Of a stretch of DNA of 10,100 nucleotides, positions 6,162 through 10,100 are shown one piece after another. The stretch is from an uncultured Chloroflexota bacterium (GTDB lineage Bacteria > Chloroflexota > Anaerolineae > Aggregatilineales > Phototrophicaceae), in the NCBI GenBank assembly GCA_903904765.1, contig CAIVEA010000019.1:1-10100 (forward strand), in the 5' to 3' direction. The first letter of the stretch is position 1; each line of letters opens with the position of its first letter. The position numbers were made by a program, and so were the translations under genes. A model generated the notes under the pieces. The model ran no database searches. It saw only the letters and a list, made by a program, of their open reading frames with translations, and was not told the origin of the DNA.

Positions 6162-7718
6162 TTAGGGGCGGTTGGCCGGGACACACGCCAACTGCTGCTG
6201 CACAGTCCGGCACGTTCCGGTGACGGTCTGGTTCGGTAGCGAAATCTGGCAGGCGGTGTTCTCGGTCAAGCCAGAACAGGCGCTAATCGCTACCTGCGGA
6301 GGGGTGCGTCCGCCCTGCCCGTTCTGTCCTTGCGGGGGCTGCTGTCCGTTTTGACCGTTCTGCCCCTGCGGAGGCTGTCCGCCCTGTCCATTCTGCCCCT
6401 GCGGGGGCTGTTGCCCACCCTGTCCGTTTTGAGCATCCTGCTGCGCGTTCACACCGCTGGACTCGATGCTCATGGTGGGACGCGCCGCGCTGCTGCTGCC
6501 TGTCGGGGTTGAAACTGCGCTGCCGCCGCGCACACAGCGCACATAGTTGCTCACGCGCACCGCGTCACCCTGCGGCCCATGCCCCTGCGGGAACTGGTCG
6601 GCGCTACCCGTTTTGGGGTCGCTGCGCTGCGCGCCTGCGCCATGCACATCCAGCCAGCCATTCATGTAGCCCAGCGCCCGCCCGAAGGAGACGTAAGCCG
6701 CGAACGTGCCATGTCCGGCGGAGTCGGCGTGAGTGGTGCTGCTCCAGTAGAAGGGGTAGTCCGGTTGTCCGGCCTCATCGGTAATCGAAGTCACCTGAAA
6801 CAGCGGGTCAATCGCCGCCGAGCCGCTGGTGGCGGGCGAACGGCTGTAATCCACGATGCTTTGCAATTCCTTCGCATCCGGCAGCCGCCAATCGGACGTG
6901 CCGCCGTAGTCCAGCGTTTCGCAGTAGCGCAGCGCCGTTTCCCAATTCATGCCGTTGCCACTATCAAACTGCATCCAAGTCAGTCCGGTGGCGCTGTCAG
7001 TGATCGTGCCGTTCGCGTCCGCTGTAAACTGGTTCTGCCCGTAGGCCGTGTTGCCGCGCACATACAGCACGTAGAAAGTCTTATCGCTGCTTTGCCCCGG
7101 CATCGGCCCTGTGCCGTACCCCTTGATGCGCCCATCGGCAAAGTTCACGCCGAACATGGTTTCGTCGCCGCGCATGGTGGTGCTGACGTACTGGGTGCGG
7201 GTGGCGAACTGCGAGTCAATCACGCGCTCGCCCGCCGCCGTGTCGCCATACGAGAAGTGGAAATAGCGCGTATCCATGAAGGGCATGACCGTACACGTCC
7301 CGTTGCAACCGCTGACATCCGTCCCATCGAACAGGATGAGCGAGTACAACTCCTTGATGGTCGGCAGCCGCCAGTCGGTGTAGCCGCCGAGGGTAATCGT
7401 TGTTTCGCCTGCCAACGCCTGTGCATAGGTCATCTTTGCGCCGGGGTCTTGCTGCCACATCAGCCCGGTCACGAGGTCGGTGATCGTGCCGTCACCATTA
7501 TCCTGATACTGGGCGGCATTCCCGCTGTACTGCGCGTCCTGCCCGTAGAATGCGCCATTCGCGTCCGGGCAGGTAATCTGTGCCGTGTTGTCGTAGCAGG
7601 CGCTCTGGTTGGTGTCCACAATGCGGTAGGATGTGCCATCCTGCGCGAAGGCCGTAAGCGACAGGACGCTCAGGACAAGCAGCGCAGCGATGAAAGTGAC
7701 GAAGGTTCGGATGTTCAA
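6162..7718 (-). CDS. Secreted DUF1566/Lcl_C double-domain protein with Gln/Gly-rich linker and Cys-rich tail
   Basis: A 518-residue exported protein. The start is the TTG at 7718: AGAGGAA lies six bases upstream and the product begins MNIRTFVTFIAALLVLSVL..., a good Sec signal likely cut after AFA25; upstream ATGs would bury this signal. Two DUF1566 (Lcl_C) domains follow, at about 73-221 and 236-398, each with the family's TGLxW...(T/S)DWRLP signature, the second also with YWSSTTHA and YVRCVRGG. Residues 423-473 are a linker of GQNGQGGQ and QPPQG repeats. A C-terminal domain of about 40 residues carries four cysteines (481, 490, 503, 512) spaced C-x8-C-x12-C-x8-C. DUF1566 is best known as the C-terminal domain of the Legionella collagen-like adhesin, where it takes part in binding at the surface. 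The present role is unknown; surface or extracellular binding is an inference. First gene of the probable three-gene operon, divergent from the sensor kinase. Confidence 0.87.
   Translation of the reverse strand: MNIRTFVTFIAALLVLSVLSLTAFAQDGTSYRIVDTNQSACYDNTAQITCPDANGAFYGQDAQYSGNAAQYQDNGDGTITDLVTGLMWQQDPGAKMTYAQALAGETTITLGGYTDWRLPTIKELYSLILFDGTDVSGCNGTCTVMPFMDTRYFHFSYGDTAAGERVIDSQFATRTQYVSTTMRGDETMFGVNFADGRIKGYGTGPMPGQSSDKTFYVLYVRGNTAYGQNQFTADANGTITDSATGLTWMQFDSGNGMNWETALRYCETLDYGGTSDWRLPDAKELQSIVDYSRSPATSGSAAIDPLFQVTSITDEAGQPDYPFYWSSTTHADSAGHGTFAAYVSFGRALGYMNGWLDVHGAGAQRSDPKTGSADQFPQGHGPQGDAVRVSNYVRCVRGGSAVSTPTGSSSAARPTMSIESSGVNAQQDAQNGQGGQQPPQGQNGQGGQPPQGQNGQNGQQPPQGQNGQGGRTPPQVAISACSGLTENTACQISLPNQTVTGTCRTVQQQLACVPANRP
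6318..6430 (-). repeat. QPPQGQNGQ-coding tandem repeat
   Basis: The motif TGCGGRGGCT recurs at 6331, 6367 and 6400 (periods 36 and 33 bp) within a run encoding GQNGQGGQPPQG units in the linker of the DUF1566 protein. Unit length varies by whole codons. The composition resembles the Gly/Gln-rich region of the next gene, although the repeat units themselves differ. Confidence 0.75.
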
Positions 7719-7777
7719 CGGAAGTTCCTCTCTGTGTTTGCGATGCTCACGGTGCCGGTTGTTCGGTACGGCACAGT

Positions 7778-7806
7778 GGTATACAGGCAGTCTAGCGGCA
7801 ATCCAA
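7778..7806 (-). promoter_or_regulatory. Possible sigma-70-type promoter for the exported-protein operon
   Basis: On the minus strand TTGGAT (7801-7806) and TATACC (7778-7783) are 17 bp apart. They match the -35 and -10 consensus at 3 and 4 of 6 positions. Transcription would start near 7771, giving a leader of about 50 bases before the TTG start. A 6-bp dyad (GTGCCG at 7752-7757 with CGGCAC at 7769-7774) lies in that leader. The match is modest; spacing and position are the main support. Confidence 0.35.
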
Positions 7807-7900
7807 GCCTGAACGAGAGTGGCGGCTGTCATCGCTTGAGGGCGCACCCCCCGACTCCGGTCATTCCTTTTCATGACAGGTGGCCTATGCCCCTGCCCCA

Positions 7901-7922
7901 ACCCATGACACCCGTCATGGGT
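7901..7922. promoter_or_regulatory. Perfect 9-4-9 palindrome, probable operator
   Basis: ACCCATGAC (7901-7909) and GTCATGGGT (7914-7922) are exact reverse complements separated by four bases. The site lies in the only divergent intergenic region of the window, upstream of the sensor kinase. Its centre, 7911.5, is about 42 bp before the transcription start predicted from the extended -10 at 7939-7947, the classical place for an activator that touches the polymerase at a promoter lacking a -35 box. Confidence 0.65.
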
Positions 7923-7938
7923 GCGTCGTAGCATTCCT

Positions 7939-7947
7939 TGTTATGAT
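7939..7947 (+). promoter_or_regulatory. Extended -10 promoter for the two-component genes
   Basis: TGTTATGAT matches the extended -10 consensus TGnTATAAT at all but one position. No -35 match is seen 17 bp upstream (GGGTGC). The start site would fall at about 7953-7955, on or next to the ATG at 7954, so the kinase message may have little or no leader. An alternative reading is that GAGG at 7948-7951 is a ribosome site for the ATG at 7957, which would need a promoter further upstream. Confidence 0.4.
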
Positions 7948-7956
7948 GAGGTCATG

Positions 7957-9204
7957 ATGACCACACACGAACCCGACAGCACCCGCGTGATGAAGATGGC
8001 CGCCGGAATCTGGCTGGCCTATCTGATCTGCTTACTCCTGATTGATGTCATGATCTATTCCTCGCGCCCCGCACCGGGCGGGGATGTGATAGGCTACCAC
8101 GCGCTCAACTTCGCTCCGGCGCTGCTGTTCGCGGCGTTGGCCTTCGCGCAGGGCAAAATCCGCCGCCCGCAGGCCACCACGTTGGCGCTCATCCTGCTCA
8201 TCTCCGGTGCGCCCGTACTCGTCCCCAACCTGTTCGACCTCAAGCTGCCACCCGCGCCGCTGTCCAATTTAGAGGGCATGGTGCTGCGGCAGTTGCCCGT
8301 GCTGATGATCGGGCTGGTGCTGGTGGCATGGCACTACGACGGCTGGATCATGGCGCTGTACGCGGTGATGGTGAACGCGCTGGAACTGGTGCTGGTGTTC
8401 GCGCTGGATCGCTTGCAGGGCGAACGGCTGTGGGCATTCATGTTCATCATCATCATCCGGCTGGTGTGCTTCATCGTGGTGGGCATCTTCATCAACCAGT
8501 TGATCGCTTCATTGCGCCGCCAGCAAGCCGCCCTGACTGCCGCCAATCGCCAGTTGGCGCACTACGCCAGCACGCTGGAAACACTCACGGTTAGCCGCGA
8601 ACGCAACCGCATGTCCCGCGAATTGCACGACACGGTGGTGCATACCCTCAGCGGCCTATCGGTGCAGCTCGAGACTGCCAGCGCCTACCTCGATGTCAAC
8701 CCGGACACAGCACGGCAGTTGATCGCGCAGGCGTTGCAAGCCACCCGTTCCGGCTTGCAGGAAACCCGCCGCGCCCTCAAATCGCTCCGCGCCAGTCCAC
8801 TGCAAGACCTCGGCCTGCTCATCGCCATCCGCACGCTGGCCGCCAGCGCCGCCGAACGGGGCAAATTCACGCTCGACCTATCGCTGCCAGAAGGTGAACT
8901 ACCGCTGCCGCCCGAAGTGGAACAGTGCGTGTACCGCATCACACAGGAGGCGGTGGAGAACGTGGTGCATCATGCCAGCGCCAAACGGCTGACGCTGCAT
9001 CTGACCACGCAGGACAACACCCTCACACTGCGGATTCAAGATAATGGCATCGGCTTTCGCTCGACTCAACCGCGTGTCCCCGGTCACTACGGACTGCCGG
9101 GGATGCAGGAACGCGCCGAACTGGTCGGCGGGACGCTCCATATCGAAAGCACACCGGAACACGGGACAACCATCCGGCTCATCCTCAAGGACTACCCCCA
9201 ATGA
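7957..9204 (+). CDS. Membrane sensor histidine kinase, NarL/DesK-type (HisKA_3)
   Basis: A 415-residue kinase that autophosphorylates on His and passes the phosphate to the regulator encoded just downstream. Six hydrophobic membrane segments fill about residues 15-183 with no sizeable extracytoplasmic domain, so the stimulus is probably sensed in or at the membrane. A short coiled coil (about 184-215) leads to HisKA_3 with phospho-acceptor H224 in RELHDTVVH. The HATPase_c domain shows the N box EAVENVVHH (N335), DNGIGF (362-367), GHYGLPGMQERAELVGG from 376, and GTTIRL near the end. All catalytic motifs are intact. The start is the ATG at 7957, five bases after GAGG; the ATG at 7954 and the GTG at 7921 are in frame, and the latter would run through the palindrome at 7901-7922. 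The ligand cannot be deduced. It overlaps the regulator gene by four bases, and the divergent operon of exported proteins is the likeliest target. Confidence 0.93.
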   Translation: MTTHEPDSTRVMKMAAGIWLAYLICLLLIDVMIYSSRPAPGGDVIGYHALNFAPALLFAALAFAQGKIRRPQATTLALILLISGAPVLVPNLFDLKLPPAPLSNLEGMVLRQLPVLMIGLVLVAWHYDGWIMALYAVMVNALELVLVFALDRLQGERLWAFMFIIIIRLVCFIVVGIFINQLIASLRRQQAALTAANRQLAHYASTLETLTVSRERNRMSRELHDTVVHTLSGLSVQLETASAYLDVNPDTARQLIAQALQATRSGLQETRRALKSLRASPLQDLGLLIAIRTLAASAAERGKFTLDLSLPEGELPLPPEVEQCVYRITQEAVENVVHHASAKRLTLHLTTQDNTLTLRIQDNGIGFRSTQPRVPGHYGLPGMQERAELVGGTLHIESTPEHGTTIRLILKDYPQ

Positions 9205-9836
9205 AAATCCTCATTTGCGACGATCAGGCGATTGTGCGCGACGGGCTGGAACTGCTGCTCAAACTGGAAAAAGACATCGAAGTGGTGGCGCTGGCGCAAG
9301 ACGGAGCGGAGGCGGTGGAACTGGTCGGCAAGCACCGCCCCGATCTGGCGCTGATGGATTTGATGATGCCCGGTATGAACGGCGTGGAGGCCACCCGCCG
9401 CATCCGTTCGCTTTACCCCGAGACGCGGGTGCTGGTGCTGACCACCTTTGATGATGATGAATGGGTTTTCGACGCGATTCGCGCCGGAGCCGCCGGCTAC
9501 CTACTCAAGGACACGCCCCGCGCACGGGTGATCGAAGCGGTGCGCGGCACGGTGGCCGGCAAAGCCTTCGTAGACCCGGCGGTGGCCGGCAAACTGCTGG
9601 AGCAAACCGCCAGCCGCCAGACGCAGCCCGCCTCGCGCATTATCGAACGGCTGACCGAGCGCGAGGTGGATGTGCTGCGCTTGATTGCACGGGGGCTGAA
9701 CAATAGCGAAATCGCGGAACGGCTGCACCTTTCCGAAGGGACAGTCCGCAACCACGTCAGCGCGATCTTCGCCAAGCTGGATGTGGCCGACCGCACACAG
9801 GCCGCCATCCTCTCCATCCGGCACGGCATCGAGTAG
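9201..9836 (+). CDS. NarL/FixJ-family response regulator
   Basis: A 211-residue DNA-binding regulator with a receiver domain (about 1-118) and a LuxR-type helix-turn-helix (about 148-208). Receiver residues are complete: acidic pair D7-D8, phospho-acceptor D53 in LMDLMMPGMNG, T81/T82, and K103 in YLLKD. The output domain has the typical LTEREVDVLRLIARGLNNSEIA core and a recognition helix around SEGTVRNHVSAIFAKL. The start codon overlaps the kinase stop (ATGA), so translation is coupled and the pair is one unit. Phosphorylation by the kinase should promote dimer binding to DNA. The half-site cluster at 7828-7961 is the most obvious candidate target, which would make the system self-regulated and also control the divergent operon; this is inference. 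Confidence 0.95.
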   Translation: MKILICDDQAIVRDGLELLLKLEKDIEVVALAQDGAEAVELVGKHRPDLALMDLMMPGMNGVEATRRIRSLYPETRVLVLTTFDDDEWVFDAIRAGAAGYLLKDTPRARVIEAVRGTVAGKAFVDPAVAGKLLEQTASRQTQPASRIIERLTEREVDVLRLIARGLNNSEIAERLHLSEGTVRNHVSAIFAKLDVADRTQAAILSIRHGIE

Positions 9837-9960
9837 GCGCTATCCCTAACACTACTTCTCCCTCATGGCGAAGGGTGTAAAACGAACAGATGCATCGTAT
9901 TCCTAACTGCATTTCACCCCTCTCCTAGCTGTACTCAGCGGTTGGGGATGAGGGCAGTCC
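9837..9960. other. Convergent intergenic gap with imperfect dyads, no clear terminator
   Basis: This 124-bp gap lies between two converging genes, where a terminator is expected, but no stem followed by a T-run was found on either strand. It holds weak inverted matches (GGGTG at 9873 with CACCC near 9915, and CCCTC-type blocks near 9919 against GAGGG at 9949-9953) and a short palindrome GATGCATC (9889-9896). The CCCTC/GAGGG blocks recall the dyad at 11-31 and may be a decayed copy of the same kind of element. Confidence 0.35.
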
Positions 9961-10100
9961 CTACCCCAGCAGCCCCGGCGAATCGAGATCGAGGAAGCTC
10001 CGCAGGAAGCGCACGAAGTACGCTACATCCGCGTAGTTGCTCACCAGCCCCACGCTCACGCGGATTGCACCCGTGACGGTGTGTCCGGTGGTGGCGGAAA
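9961..10100 (-). CDS. C-terminus of a class-V aminotransferase/cysteine-desulfurase-like protein (partial)
   Basis: The minus strand carries an open frame from the window edge to a TAG at 9961-9963, giving 46 whole codons. The segment GAIRVSVGLVSNYADVAYF followed by VRFLRSF resembles the C-terminal end of PLP-dependent class-V enzymes, in particular the group related to molybdenum-cofactor sulfurase, where (G)xxRVSxGxxxNxxDV is a conserved terminal segment. The catalytic Lys and cofactor site lie outside the window, so the family is suggested rather than shown. It converges on the response regulator gene and is not part of its unit. Confidence 0.6.
   Translation of the reverse strand, partial: SATTGHTVTGAIRVSVGLVSNYADVAYFVRFLRSFLDLDSPGLLG

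Larger units (their letters stand above)
7828..7961. promoter_or_regulatory. Cluster of GTCAT/ATGAC half-sites in the divergent region
   Basis: Seven copies of GTCAT or its complement ATGAC occur here: 7828, 7860, 7873, 7905, 7914, 7951 and 7957 (first base of each). A given 5-mer on either strand is expected about 0.3 times in this length. Six copies form three dyads: 7860-7877 (inward, 8-bp gap), 7905-7918 (outward, within a longer palindrome) and 7951-7961 (inward, 1-bp gap). Dyad centres are about 43 and 44.5 bp apart, close to four helical turns. The natural candidate binder is the NarL-type regulator encoded at 9201-9836, since it is divergent and adjacent, but any local regulator would fit. 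Confidence 0.6.

Noticed and set aside
6313..6430. True collagen (Gly-X-Y) region in the DUF1566 protein, as in the Legionella collagen-like adhesin
   Set aside because: Gly spacing is irregular and the three-residue period breaks at each PPQG, so a collagen triple helix is not supported.
6579..7931. Plus-strand 450-residue frame opposite the DUF1566 gene
   Set aside because: Shadow frame common in GC-rich sequence; no domain seen, and it runs through the divergent regulatory region.
7719..7934. N-terminal extension of the DUF1566 protein to 7934
   Set aside because: The extension would bury a clear signal peptide 72 residues in and would cross the half-site cluster. The TTG at 7718 has a well-placed AGAGGAA.

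Overview
The window is about 60% GC, densely coded, and reads as the chromosome of a free-living bacterium. Gene content points most readily to Chloroflexota (Anaerolineae-like): a NarL/LiaR-type two-component pair, secreted proteins with Gly/Gln-rich linkers, a Tat-exported metallophosphoesterase, and short GC-rich dyad repeats between genes. This is a guess from style; there is no rRNA or marker gene, and no tRNA, IS element, CRISPR array or phage gene was seen.

Layout from left to right. Positions 1-100 hold a composite inverted-repeat element. A minus-strand M20-family metallo-hydrolase follows (101-1336). A clear intrinsic terminator (1411-1440) separates it from a minus-strand set of three genes for exported proteins, transcribed from right to left. 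These are a DUF1566/Lcl_C-domain protein (6162-7718, TTG start), an internally duplicated protein with four LTxxQ motifs and a very Gly/Gln-rich N-terminal half (4368-6077), and a Tat-exported protein with two complete calcineurin-like phosphoesterase domains (1456-4251). An 84-bp gap without an obvious terminator joins the first two. A 16-bp-stem hairpin without a U-tract sits between the second and third. The 238-bp divergent region 7719-7956 then leads to a plus-strand sensor kinase (7957-9204) and response regulator (9201-9836) that overlap by ATGA. At the right edge a minus-strand class-V aminotransferase-like gene enters the window with only its C-terminus (9961-10100).

How it may work together (inference): a membrane sensor kinase and NarL-type regulator sit divergently next to a probable operon for three exported proteins, two of which share low-complexity Gln/Gly-rich linkers and Cys-pair modules. 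The divergent region contains seven copies of the 5-mer GTCAT/ATGAC within about 135 bp, six of them arranged as three dyads, including a perfect 9-4-9 palindrome. The plainest model is a self-regulated two-component system controlling a small cell-surface or secreted protein assembly of unknown purpose. This locus is the best candidate here for an undescribed system.
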